From positions 61,214 through 113,862 of the forward strand of contig JAIVGZ010000006.1 of NCBI GenBank assembly GCA_020201335.1: a stretch of DNA of 52,649 nucleotides. Direction: 5' to 3'. The stretch is from Natronospirales bacterium. GTDB taxonomy: Bacteria; Pseudomonadota; Gammaproteobacteria; Natronospirales; JAIVGZ01. The notes under the pieces are model-generated. The model did not search any database and was not told where the DNA came from. It saw only the letters and a list, made by a program, of their open reading frames with translations. Of the stretch, positions 30,877-38,963 are shown piece after piece; position 1 is the first letter of the stretch, and every line of letters begins with the position of its first letter. Position numbers and translations under genes: made by a program.

Positions 30877-32048
30877 ACGACGAAGCACGCCGGCAGGAGC
30901 TGCGAATCTGGCGCTTCGGCCTGGCGACAGTCACCTTCGCCATCTGGGTCGGCTTCATCCTTTACATCAATGCGCTGGGCCTTTTCCGGCTCGAATTCGG
31001 CGCCTTCACTTTCCCGGTGGCGGCGCTCGTCGGTGGCATGGTTGTCTCAAACATGCTGTTCTTCACAGCGTTCAAGACGGGCGTGAACCTGCGCTTCCAC
31101 GACCCCAGTATGACGCTGCCGATGATGCTGACTGCGCTGCTGTGGGCGTGCCTGACTGCCGGTGGGCTTCCCGAGATGCGGGCGGTCAGTTTCCCCGCGT
31201 TCATCATCGTGTTCATGTTCGGCATCTTCACGCTGCGCATATCGCATTACGTGCTGTGCTGGCTGTTTTCGATGGCCGGCTACACGCTCGTCGTGGCCAC
31301 CACGATTCCGGACGATGCCGGGAACGCGCGCATCCAGCTGGAAATCATGCATGCAGCGTTACTTGCCGCGATGCTCATCTGGGTTGCGTACTTCGGGCAC
31401 TATGTCGGGCGCTTGCGGGAAAAGCTGCATTCACGCAATTCGGAACTTCAGCAGGCGCTTGCGCTCGTCGAAGAGCTTGCGGTCCGCGACGACCTTACCG
31501 GGCTGCACAACCGCCGCTTCGTGATGGACGCGCTGAAGCGCGAACAGCAACGGTCGGACCGGCACGGTGACGCGCTCTCGTTGCTGGTGCTCGACATCGA
31601 CCGCTTCAAGGAAATCAACGACCAGCATGGGCACCCGGTCGGCGATGAGGTGTTGAAAAGTTTCGTCACGCGCCTTTCACAGGCGGTGCGCGGCGCCGAC
31701 GTGGTGGGCGCCACAGGTGTTGCGCCAGATGTCCCCGATACGATTGGTCGATTCGGCGGAGAAGAGTTCATTGTGATCCTGCCGCACACGGACACGGCTG
31801 GCGCTCAACGCGTGGCGGAACGTATTCGTGTTGCGACCTCCGCAACACCGTTCGGCACCTCCGCCGGCCCAGTCAGCGTCACCGTGTCGCTCGGCGTCGC
31901 GCGGCATCAGGAAGGCGAGACGCCCCGGTCAATCCTGGAGCGCGTAGACAGCGCGCTCTATGCGGCGAAACATGGCGGCCGTAACCGGACAGCCATCGCG
32001 TCGGGTGACCGCGACGGCACGCCGATGCTTCACGTCGCGGAAAGCTGA
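30873..32048 (+). CDS. membrane diguanylate cyclase
   Basis: This 391-residue protein starts at TTG 30873, which overlaps the permease stop (TTGA). There are about six membrane helices (residues 12-180), a short coiled coil (LREKLHSRNSELQQALALVEEL) and a GGDEF domain with the active motif RFGGEEF and substrate region LVLDIDRFKEINDQHGH. The usual inhibitory RxxD (RGAD) is present. About a dozen residues (roughly ATGVAPDVPDTI) are inserted between it and the GGEEF motif, so the I-site is displaced. It probably makes c-di-GMP under control of its membrane part. The end overlaps the convergent phosphatase gene by 19 bases. Confidence 0.9.
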   Translation: MNDEARRQELRIWRFGLATVTFAIWVGFILYINALGLFRLEFGAFTFPVAALVGGMVVSNMLFFTAFKTGVNLRFHDPSMTLPMMLTALLWACLTAGGLPEMRAVSFPAFIIVFMFGIFTLRISHYVLCWLFSMAGYTLVVATTIPDDAGNARIQLEIMHAALLAAMLIWVAYFGHYVGRLREKLHSRNSELQQALALVEELAVRDDLTGLHNRRFVMDALKREQQRSDRHGDALSLLVLDIDRFKEINDQHGHPVGDEVLKSFVTRLSQAVRGADVVGATGVAPDVPDTIGRFGGEEFIVILPHTDTAGAQRVAERIRVATSATPFGTSAGPVSVTVSLGVARHQEGETPRSILERVDSALYAAKHGGRNRTAIASGDRDGTPMLHVAES

Positions 32049-32836
32049 AACCCGTCCGGTAACGCGATCTCAACGCTTAACGGCAGGTGGTCGGAAAACG
32101 CGTGAGGCAGCACCGTCGCACGCGTGACCTCAAGGGTCGGCGTCACCAACACGTGGTCAATGTCGTGCTCAGGGCGCCAACTGGGGAAGGTGTTCAGCAC
32201 CTCCGCGGGCTCGCGTAAGCCGGTGCGGCGGAACAATTCGATCATCTCCGGGCTACCGGGTCGGCAATTGAAATCGCCCATCAGCACCGCGTGCCGGTGG
32301 TCTTCCATCATCTCCGCAATGAACGCGAACTGGTTACGGCGCGCGCGCGCGGTAAGCGCCAGGTGCACGTGGAATATCGCCAATGGATCTGCGCCAGCGC
32401 CGTAGCGTGCAACGATTACGCCACGGCCCGGTATCAGGCCGGGCAATTCGTGCTCCGCGACCGATTCCGGCGCCACCCTGCTGATCAAGCCGTGCGCGTG
32501 CTGCGCGAACTGCCCGATGCGGCGGTTCACCCTGTGGTGCCAGTATGGGAATCCGGCCTTGCGCGCCAGGTATTCGGTGAGGTTCACAAAGCCGGAGCGC
32601 CTGCTGCCGGCGTCGGTTTCTTGCAGCCCGACAATGTCGTGGCCCGACAGGATCCGGGCGATGCGGTCGAGGTTACGGCCGCGCGCCGAGTGGTGCAGAA
32701 CGTGCTTCCAGCCGTGGGTCAGGTAGTCGCTCGGACCCCGCGTCTCGATGCCGACCTGGATGTTGTACGACAGGATGCGCACGGTCGGTCGCGTCACTTC
32801 GCCTACAGCCAGCTGGTCGGGAACGATGAGCGCCAC
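32030..32836 (-). CDS. endonuclease/exonuclease/phosphatase family protein
   Basis: This hydrolase of the EEP (DNase I-like) superfamily has about 268 residues. Motifs are RILSYNIQVG, IVGLQETDAGSRR (metal-binding Glu), FHVHLALTARARRNQ, AVLMGDFNCRPGS (Asp/Asn) and DIDHVLVTP ... FSDHLPLSVEI (catalytic Asp-His). I chose GTG 32836, 6 bases after the AbiEi-like stop; a GTG at 32797 is also possible. No signal peptide is apparent. It could act on nucleic acid, phospholipid or sugar phosphate. The partner position after an AbiEi-like gene, where a nucleotidyltransferase toxin is expected, is noteworthy. Confidence 0.87.
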   Translation of the reverse strand: MALIVPDQLAVGEVTRPTVRILSYNIQVGIETRGPSDYLTHGWKHVLHHSARGRNLDRIARILSGHDIVGLQETDAGSRRSGFVNLTEYLARKAGFPYWHHRVNRRIGQFAQHAHGLISRVAPESVAEHELPGLIPGRGVIVARYGAGADPLAIFHVHLALTARARRNQFAFIAEMMEDHRHAVLMGDFNCRPGSPEMIELFRRTGLREPAEVLNTFPSWRPEHDIDHVLVTPTLEVTRATVLPHAFSDHLPLSVEIALPDGFQLSAT

Positions 32837-32841
32837 GAGCG

Positions 32842-33615
32842 TTATGCCAGCTCCGCCGGTACCGTGATTTTGTAACGCGCGTCGAGGCGCCCGCCCGCTA
32901 CAACTTGGCGCTTGCCGGCGCCGGTAAACACGCGCGTGCGGTCGATTTCTGCATTCCAAGGGTGCCCGTGGCGGTCGGCGAACCACAGGAACAGCCGGTT
33001 CACCTGCACATGCCGCGACCATCCGAGCAGCGCGTTCAGCGCGGTTGCATCCAGGTTGCCGGCGGCGGCGAACATCAGATCAGCCGCAGTGAAGTCGTAG
33101 GTATCCGGCAACAACGCCATCGTCTCGAGCAGCGCGCGTTCGGGGCTCGATATCCACAACGACCAATCCCAGGGTCCCCACTGGATTGGCACGACGCCAG
33201 CGCGTACGCGCGGCGGGAGCAGTTCGAAGCGTCGCACCGCGACGTTCTCGCGCAGCTTCACCTGGGCGGCCCAAGCGGGCATACGCGCTTTGCCGAACAG
33301 GTGGATGGCCGGGTGCTCCGCGACCGCTGCGTCGGGGTAACCGTGGATTGCGAGCGCGGTAGGGCCGCCGACGTGTAGCGGTAGCTCTGCGCGCTGCAGC
33401 GAGATTGCAAGTTGCTGCCATCGCAGCGGGCGTGCGAGCGCCTTGTCGGGCCCGCGCAAATACGCGCCGCGGCCGACCAGATGCAGCCAGCCGGACTTCA
33501 CATAACGATCAATCGCGGCGCCGGTCAGGCCAGAGGCGAGCAATTGTTTTCGGGTAACGGCCAAGCCTTCGGGGGCGACCTGGTGCAACAGGGTGAGCGA
33601 TGCGCGTGTGGCCAT
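32842..33615 (-). CDS. AbiEi-family antitoxin-like protein
   Basis: This 257-residue protein has an N-terminal winged-helix region (GLAVTRKQLLASGLTGAAIDRYVKSGWLHLVGRGAYLRG) typical of AbiEi antitoxins of type IV toxin-antitoxin systems. An AbiEi-like C-terminal domain follows (GGPTALAIHGYPDAAVAEHPAIHLFG; SSPERALLETMALLP). In classical systems the next gene encodes the AbiEii nucleotidyltransferase toxin. Here the next gene, 6 bases on, is an EEP-family hydrolase. The gene may be a solitary DNA-binding regulator. It lies between mnmE and the EEP gene on the minus strand. Confidence 0.82.
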   Translation of the reverse strand: MATRASLTLLHQVAPEGLAVTRKQLLASGLTGAAIDRYVKSGWLHLVGRGAYLRGPDKALARPLRWQQLAISLQRAELPLHVGGPTALAIHGYPDAAVAEHPAIHLFGKARMPAWAAQVKLRENVAVRRFELLPPRVRAGVVPIQWGPWDWSLWISSPERALLETMALLPDTYDFTAADLMFAAAGNLDATALNALLGWSRHVQVNRLFLWFADRHGHPWNAEIDRTRVFTGAGKRQVVAGGRLDARYKITVPAELA

Positions 33616-33662
33616 TGGTTTATTCCTCGCGCTATAGACGGGCTGTATGGCCGATTGTACTC

Positions 33663-34805
33663 TTATTTCCCTATACAGAAACTCGTGAAGATCCGTCCCA
33701 GCAGGTCCTCGGTGGTGAATGCGCCGGTAATCTCGCCGAGTGCCTGCTGCGCGAGCCGGAGCTCTTCGGCGCAGAGTTCGGCAGCGTGCCGAGTCTCCAG
33801 CGCTTCGTAGCCATCGGCCACATGCCGCCGCGCGCGCGTAAGTGCGTCCAGGTGACGGCGGCGCGCGCTGAAGGTGCCGCCACCGGCGGTCCAGCCGGCG
33901 ACTGCCTGCAAATGGGCGCGCAGCGCGTCGAGCCCGGCGCCGGTCTTTGCAGATACGCGTAGCACCGAATGGCCAGCTGCGATTTCGGCACCCGGCGGCT
34001 CGCCGCTCAGGTCAATCTTGTTGCGAACGATCGTTAATGGTCGCTCTGCGAGTTCCGGGTCTAGCGGCGTAGCGGCTGCCGGTTGCGTGGCGTCGACGAC
34101 CATCAATACGTGGTCGGCGCGGACAATTTCTGCGCGCGCACGGCGCACGCCTTCTTGCTCGACCGCGTCGCCGGCTTCGCGCAGGCCCGCGGTATCGATG
34201 ATGCGCACGGGCAAGCCGTCGAGCACGATGTCCTCGCGCAGCACATCGCGGGTGGTGCCGGCGACTTCCGTCACGATTGCCGCGTCGTGTCCGGCGAGGC
34301 GGTTCAGCAGGCTGGATTTACCAGCGTTCGGTGCACCGGCGATTACGACGACCAAGCCGTCGCGCAGTAGCGCGCCCTGTCGGGCGCTTGCCGCCAAGTG
34401 GTCGAGCTCCGCGAGCACGCGCGTTACGCGCGCTGCGACTTCGCCATCGCCGAGGAAGTCGGCATCTTCGTCCGGGAAATCGATCGACGCCTCTATTTGC
34501 GCGCGTAAATCAGTGACTGCTTCGACGATGGAGTTCACGCATTCCGAGAACTCGCCTGACAGCGAGCGTTCGAGTACGTGTTCGCCGGTGAGCGAGTGCG
34601 GCGCGGGGAAGTAGAGCGCGAGGCCGTCGTCTATCGCCTCGCCGGCGCCGTCACGAAAGCTTGCGCGGTGTGCGCTACGCGCCGGCGGGCATTTGCCGAG
34701 CAGCGTTTCGGCGACCAACGGCACACGCGGCCCCGACACACGCACGATGCCGATACCACCCCGACCGGGTGGCGTGGCGATAGCGGCGATCGTGTCTGAA
34801 GCCAT
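33663..34805 (-). CDS. mnmE: tRNA modification GTPase MnmE, shortened N-terminal domain
   Basis: MnmE works with MnmG on wobble uridine of tRNA. This frame has 380 residues against about 450 in the family. The start MASDTIAAIATPPGRGGIGIVRVSG, the G-domain (GAPNAGKSSLLN, DTAGLREAGD, NKIDL) and the C-terminal FCIGK are intact. After SLTGEHVLE (residue 79) the sequence jumps to RSLSGEFSE, so about 66 residues are absent. The missing part holds the family's [27 protein letters not shown] region of the tetrahydrofolate-binding domain and first helix. The join, near 34568, keeps the frame. A stable GTPase may still be made, but tRNA modification is doubtful. Confidence 0.9.
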   Translation of the reverse strand: MASDTIAAIATPPGRGGIGIVRVSGPRVPLVAETLLGKCPPARSAHRASFRDGAGEAIDDGLALYFPAPHSLTGEHVLERSLSGEFSECVNSIVEAVTDLRAQIEASIDFPDEDADFLGDGEVAARVTRVLAELDHLAASARQGALLRDGLVVVIAGAPNAGKSSLLNRLAGHDAAIVTEVAGTTRDVLREDIVLDGLPVRIIDTAGLREAGDAVEQEGVRRARAEIVRADHVLMVVDATQPAAATPLDPELAERPLTIVRNKIDLSGEPPGAEIAAGHSVLRVSAKTGAGLDALRAHLQAVAGWTAGGGTFSARRRHLDALTRARRHVADGYEALETRHAAELCAEELRLAQQALGEITGAFTTEDLLGRIFTSFCIGK

Positions 34806-34842
34806 AAGGCGATTCTAAATGCTGGAGCGGGGTTTGATTATT

Positions 34843-34868
34843 TCGCGGTGCGGAGCACCGCTCCTACA
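34843..34868 (-). repeat. REP hairpin, GGTGC arm type
   Basis: Single minus-orientation copy in the 66-base gap between yidC and mnmE. Its 7-bp stem and the TGTAGGAGCG head are intact; the tail reads CGCGAA instead of CGCGAT. It lies 3 bases after the yidC stop and may act as a transcript-end hairpin for yidC. Confidence 0.88.
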
Positions 34869-34871
34869 CCC

Positions 34872-36533
34872 CTACTTCCCTCCGGCCTCGATCTTTCTCG
34901 TGATGTAGTACTGCTGCCCGAGCGAGATCAGGTTGTTGACGAACCAGTACAGCACCAGGCCGGCCGGGAAGAACGCGAAGAACACCGTGAAGATGATCGG
35001 GAGGAAAGTCATCACCTTCTGCTGGACCGGGTCCATCGGCGCGGGGTTCAGCCGCTGCTGCAACAGCATGCTCGCGCCCATCAGCAGCGGTAGCACGAAG
35101 AACGGGTCGCGGCTCGAAAGGTCCTGAATCCACAGCGCCCACGGCGCCTGCCTGAGCTCAACCGACTCGAGCAACACCCAGTACAACGCGATGAACACAG
35201 GGATCTGCACGAGTATCGGCAAGCAGCCGCCGAGCGGATTTATTTTCTCGGTCTTGTACAAATCCATCATCGCCTGGTTCAGGCGCTGGCGGTCGTCCTT
35301 GTAGCGCTCCTGCAAGGCCTTCATGCGCGGTTGTACCTTGCGCATGTTCGCCATCGAGCGGTAGCTGGTTTCCGACAACTTGAAGAACGCGAGCTTGATC
35401 AGAATCGTCAGCAGGATGATCGACCAGCCCCAGTTGTTGACCACCGAGTGAATCTTGTCGAGCACCCAGAACAACGGCTGCGCGAGGAAGGTGAGCCAGC
35501 CGTAATCAACCGTCCGCTCGAGACCAGGCGCAACCGCTGCAACGCGGTCTTGCAGCTTCGGGCCGAGAAAGAGCCGGCTGCTGATCGTCGCGGTCGCGCC
35601 GTCATCTATTTGGACCACTGGCTGGCGCACGCCGACGACATAACGGCCGGCATCAAGCAGCATCGAGTAATAGTGGTTGACGCCATCGGCCGGTGGGATC
35701 ACCGCGCCGACGAAGTAATGCTGGACCATCGCGGCCCAACCCCCCGTGTGCTCCTCGGCTACGCGCGTGCTGACCAGGTCATCAAACGGGATTTTCCGGT
35801 ATTTCCGGCCGTCGTGGACCGCGGCGCCGGTGAAGGTGTACACGAACCATGATGGCTCGACCGGCGTGGTCTCGGTGCGTTGCAACTGCAGATACGCGCC
35901 GCCGCGCCACGGCGCACCGGTGGCGTTCTCGACTTGATGCTCGACAGCGATTTCGTAATCGCCGCGGCGGAAAACGTAGGTCTTGGTAACGCGCAGCCCC
36001 GCGCCATCGTCGTATACCAGCGGCACGCGCAACTCGTCGGCGCCCTCGGCCAGGCGGAAGTCGCCGCGCGCCACCTGCCAGCGCACATGGTGCGTCGGTG
36101 CATTCTCATCGCCGGTGAGCAATCCGCCCTGCACGATGTAAAACGCCGGCAGCGTGTCCGACAGCAGCGGGAAGGAGCGGTCGGGTTCCAGCTTGTGCAA
36201 CGGGTATTCCAGCAGGAGCAGGCTACGGATATCGCCGCCCGCGGTATCGAGTTCGATTTCGTAGACATCGGTGACGACCCGAATGCGACGGTCGGACGCG
36301 ACTACGGACTGCGTGGGGGCATCTGGAAGCGGACCAGCCGTCGGGATGGCTTCAGTGGTCGTCGGCAGTTCGGGTAGGTCCCGCCGTGGCGTCGGCTCGC
36401 CGACCCGCTCCGGTACCTGCTGGGAGGCTGCGATCGGGTCGGGCCGGGGCGCTTGGTCGGTGCGCCAAGCCTGCCAGACCATAAACATGACCAGCGCCAA
36501 CGCGGCGTACAGGAAGAAACGCGTGTTATCCAT
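34872..36533 (-). CDS. yidC: membrane protein insertase
   Basis: This 553-residue protein inserts and folds inner-membrane proteins, alone or with SecYEG. It has an N-terminal membrane helix ([18 protein letters not shown]), the large periplasmic P1 domain (about 80-330) and the five-helix core starting [32 protein letters not shown]. The cytoplasmic loop [36 protein letters not shown] is typical. Full length, no gap. Its ATG overlaps the yidD stop by 8 bases, as is common. Confidence 0.97.
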   Translation of the reverse strand: MDNTRFFLYAALALVMFMVWQAWRTDQAPRPDPIAASQQVPERVGEPTPRRDLPELPTTTEAIPTAGPLPDAPTQSVVASDRRIRVVTDVYEIELDTAGGDIRSLLLLEYPLHKLEPDRSFPLLSDTLPAFYIVQGGLLTGDENAPTHHVRWQVARGDFRLAEGADELRVPLVYDDGAGLRVTKTYVFRRGDYEIAVEHQVENATGAPWRGGAYLQLQRTETTPVEPSWFVYTFTGAAVHDGRKYRKIPFDDLVSTRVAEEHTGGWAAMVQHYFVGAVIPPADGVNHYYSMLLDAGRYVVGVRQPVVQIDDGATATISSRLFLGPKLQDRVAAVAPGLERTVDYGWLTFLAQPLFWVLDKIHSVVNNWGWSIILLTILIKLAFFKLSETSYRSMANMRKVQPRMKALQERYKDDRQRLNQAMMDLYKTEKINPLGGCLPILVQIPVFIALYWVLLESVELRQAPWALWIQDLSSRDPFFVLPLLMGASMLLQQRLNPAPMDPVQQKVMTFLPIIFTVFFAFFPAGLVLYWFVNNLISLGQQYYITRKIEAGGK

Positions 36534-36753
36534 GTTGCTCCGGCCCGGGAACGGGGTCTACGCCACCTTCATGCCAGGGGTGGCAGCGCGCGACGCGCTT
36601 GACGGCCAACCAGCTGCCGCGCGCAGCGCCATGGCGATCCAGCGCCTCGAGTGCGTACGCCGAGCAGGTCGGATGATAGCGGCAATGCGGCCCCAACACC
36701 GGGCTGATGACCCAGCGGTAAGCGTTGATCAAGAATTTGACGAGAGTGCGCAT
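36526..36753 (-). CDS. yidD: membrane protein insertion efficiency factor
   Basis: This small inner-membrane-associated protein has 75 residues from ATG 36753 ([21 protein letters not shown]). The family's cysteine-containing core [15 protein letters not shown] and the C-terminal [13 protein letters not shown] are present. It aids YidC-dependent insertion. It overlaps the rnpA 3' end by 25 bases and the yidC start by 8, in the conserved rpmH-rnpA-yidD-yidC order. A longer frame back to 37005 is not part of the gene. Confidence 0.95.
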   Translation of the reverse strand: MRTLVKFLINAYRWVISPVLGPHCRYHPTCSAYALEALDRHGAARGSWLAVKRVARCHPWHEGGVDPVPGPEQHG

Positions 36754-37118
36754 CGGGAAGGCAGTTGGGCGTAATGTCGTTCCAGGCTGGCGCGGAGCTC
36801 CAGGTTGTCGAGCCGGTCGGCTCCGGGCTTCGCCATCACCACGATGTCCAGCCCTTCGAGCGCGGCCTGATGCCGGCGAAAGGTCTCGCGGGCGAGCCTC
36901 TTCAAACGATTGCGCGCGGTTGCGCGGCGTGCGGCCTTCCGTGAAATCGCGAGTCCGAGCCGGCTGTGTTCCATACCGTTCGGATGACCCAGCAGCGTGA
37001 AGCAACGGTCGCTGGAGCGCTTACCCTGCGCGAACAAACGCGCGAAGTCTCGTTTCTCCGACAGGCGCGCGGTACGCGGCAGCTTCGCTGCGGCGCGCGG
37101 GCCCGGCGTTACGGACAG
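36729..37118 (-). CDS. rnpA: ribonuclease P protein component
   Basis: RnpA binds the RNase P RNA and helps cleave 5' leaders from precursor tRNAs. Homology begins at [25 protein letters not shown] and goes on through the RNR-type motif [16 protein letters not shown]. The conserved lead is upstream of the TTG at 37037, so that codon is too late. No ATG, GTG or TTG occurs between it and the rpmH stop. The best candidate is CTG 37118, overlapping rpmH by 10 bases, with AAGGG 12 bases upstream; it gives 129 residues. The start is uncertain, the gene is not. Confidence 0.85.
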   Translation of the reverse strand: MSVTPGPRAAAKLPRTARLSEKRDFARLFAQGKRSSDRCFTLLGHPNGMEHSRLGLAISRKAARRATARNRLKRLARETFRRHQAALEGLDIVVMAKPGADRLDNLELRASLERHYAQLPSRCALSSNS

Positions 37119-37243
37119 AGGCGCGCCCGACCCTTCGCCCGCCGTGCTTTAAGCACTTTGCGGCCGTTTTTCGTGGCCATCCGGGCACGGAAACCGTGGG
37201 TGCGCTTACGGCGCTGGATGCTGGGCTGGAAAGTTCTTTGCAT
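37109..37243 (-). CDS. rpmH: 50S ribosomal protein L34
   Basis: This 44-residue, highly basic ribosomal protein starts [18 protein letters not shown], continues [23 protein letters not shown] and ends LCP. It was found by reading the minus strand between rnpA and dnaA. ATG 37243 and TAA 37109 give the exact family length. It is the first gene of the leftward rpmH-rnpA-yidD-yidC run and marks the left border of the dnaA upstream region. The final cysteine is unusual but harmless. Confidence 0.95.
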   Translation of the reverse strand: MQRTFQPSIQRRKRTHGFRARMATKNGRKVLKARRAKGRARLCP

Positions 37244-37392
37244 GACGGCAGGTCCGGATTTATCGAACCGCGAAGCCTACTCACCGGATGGTGAATTGTC
37301 AATCAATCACGTACGCGTCAACCTGTGGATAAGCCTGTCGGCGCGCGTTAGACTGGCCGTCTTCACGCTGCACGATCTTTTGGGGGACTGCC
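37244..37392. promoter_or_regulatory. rpmH-dnaA divergent intergenic region with DnaA box
   Basis: This 149-base gap separates leftward rpmH and rightward dnaA. It holds a perfect DnaA box TGTGGATAA at 37324-37332 and a small hairpin TCACC-ggat-GGTGA near 37301. It must hold both the rpmH and dnaA promoters, but I see no clean -35/-10 pair. The box suggests DnaA autoregulation. A GGGGGA precedes the TTG start of dnaA. Confidence 0.7.
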
Positions 37393-38733
37393 TTGGACGC
37401 CACGCTGTGGCAGCGTTGCATCCGGCGGCTCGAGGGCGAGCTTTCGGAGCAACAGCTGAATACCTGGATTCGTCCGCTACAGGCGGTCGAAGAGCCGCAA
37501 GTGCTCCGTCTTTACGCGCCCAACAGGTTCGTCGTGGACTGGGTATCCGAGCACTTTCTGGAGCGGCTCGGCGAAATCGCCATCGAGCTCGAGCCGGCGG
37601 AAACGCCGAAAGTCGTGCTGGAAATCGGGGCGGCGGCTCGCGCAGCGCCTCCCACCCCCGTGCTCAACGGCAGCCGGCCGACGCCGACTTCCGGGCCGCG
37701 CATGAGCGCCGGTGCGACGCGGCTCGACCCGCGTTTCTCGTTCGAGAACTTTGTCGAAGGCAAGTCGAACCAGCTCGCTCGCGCCGCGGCGCAACAGGTA
37801 GCCGAAAACCCAGGCCACGCGTACAACCCGTTCTTCATCTACGGTGGTGTCGGGCTCGGCAAGACGCACCTGATGCACGCCATCGGCAACACCATCCTGC
37901 GCCGCAACCCGCAGGCGAAGGTCGCGTACCTGAATTCCGAGCGCTTCGTCGCCGACATGGTCAAGGCGCTGCAGCACAATACGATCAACGAGTTCAAGCG
38001 TTTCTACCGTTCGGTGGATGCGCTGCTCATCGACGACATCCAGTTTTTTGCCGGAAAAGACCGCACCCAGGAAGAGTTTTTTCACACCTTTAATGCGCTG
38101 CTTGAAGCGCACCACCAGGTAATCCTGACCTGCGACCGTTACCCGAAAGAAGTGAACGGCCTGGAAGAGCGGCTGAAGTCCCGCTTTGGTTGGGGGCTTA
38201 CCGTCGCGATCGGGCCGCCCGAGCTCGAGACGAGCGTTGCGATCCTGATGTCGAAGGCCTCCGACGCCGGCGTCGTGCTGCCGCACGAAGTCGCGTTTCT
38301 GATTGCGAAGCGAATCCGCTCGAACGTGCGCGAACTCGAAGGGGCGCTCCGCCGCGTAATCGCCAACGCGAACTTCACGGGACAGCCCATCACGCTCGAG
38401 TTTGCGCGCGAAGCCTTGCGGGACCTGCTGGCGCTGCAGGACCGTCTCGTCACAATCGACAATATCCAGAAAACCGTCGCTGAGTATTTCAAGATTCGCA
38501 TTTCCGACTTACAGTCGAAGTCACGCAGCCGGTCGGTCACGCGGCCTCGGCAGATTGCGATGGCGCTCGCCAAGGAATTGACGAGCCACAGCCTGCCGGA
38601 AATAGGGGAAGGCTTCGGCGGCCGCGACCATACGACGGTGCTGCACGCGTGCCGGAAGGTGAAGGAATTGCGCGAGCAGGACCTGCGTTTTGACGAGGAT
38701 TATCTGAACCTGTTGAGAACATTGACGACATGA
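37393..38733 (+). CDS. dnaA: chromosomal replication initiator protein
   Basis: This 446-residue AAA+ protein opens the replication origin. It has an N-terminal domain I ([28 protein letters not shown]), a linker with proline and alanine (about 85-120), the ATPase domain with Walker [16 protein letters not shown] and Walker [14 protein letters not shown], and domain IV with the DNA-binding signature [15 protein letters not shown]. The start codon is TTG 37393. The length is slightly under the E. coli protein because of the short linker; no core motif is missing. It is followed by a 230-base gap, then dnaN. Confidence 0.97.
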   Translation: MDATLWQRCIRRLEGELSEQQLNTWIRPLQAVEEPQVLRLYAPNRFVVDWVSEHFLERLGEIAIELEPAETPKVVLEIGAAARAAPPTPVLNGSRPTPTSGPRMSAGATRLDPRFSFENFVEGKSNQLARAAAQQVAENPGHAYNPFFIYGGVGLGKTHLMHAIGNTILRRNPQAKVAYLNSERFVADMVKALQHNTINEFKRFYRSVDALLIDDIQFFAGKDRTQEEFFHTFNALLEAHHQVILTCDRYPKEVNGLEERLKSRFGWGLTVAIGPPELETSVAILMSKASDAGVVLPHEVAFLIAKRIRSNVRELEGALRRVIANANFTGQPITLEFAREALRDLLALQDRLVTIDNIQKTVAEYFKIRISDLQSKSRSRSVTRPRQIAMALAKELTSHSLPEIGEGFGGRDHTTVLHACRKVKELREQDLRFDEDYLNLLRTLTT

Positions 38734-38963
38734 TGTGGAGAACCTGTGGATGGTCTGACGGTGGATTTCTTCCCCCGACTTATCCACAGGTTCCGGACAG
38801 GCGGTGCGCCGCTTATATGCGGTCTGTCCCACATAATGTTTGATTTAAGCTATTGATATAAAAAGGAATAATTGGGTCATACACAGGCTAGAGTGGTACT
38901 AGTAACCATAGTCAGTAGACCTATAAACAGCTTTAATTAACAGCCTAATCCAAGGGGCGAACC
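38734..38963. other. candidate origin of replication (dnaA-dnaN gap)
   Basis: These 230 bases separate dnaA and dnaN. The left part has a perfect DnaA box TTATCCACA (38780-38788) and near matches TGTGGAGAA (38734-38742) and TGTGGATGG (38745-38753). A possible weak box lies in GGTCATACACAGG near 38877. The middle and right parts (about 38824-38945) are sharply AT-rich for this genome, as expected of an unwinding element. Gene polarity also diverges near here. The dnaN promoter should lie in the same stretch. The origin call rests on motif and context only. Confidence 0.65.

Noticed and set aside
38734-38963. Small gene or RNA in the dnaA-dnaN gap
   Set aside because: No frame with a start and ribosome site; AT-rich DNA with DnaA boxes explains the stretch better.
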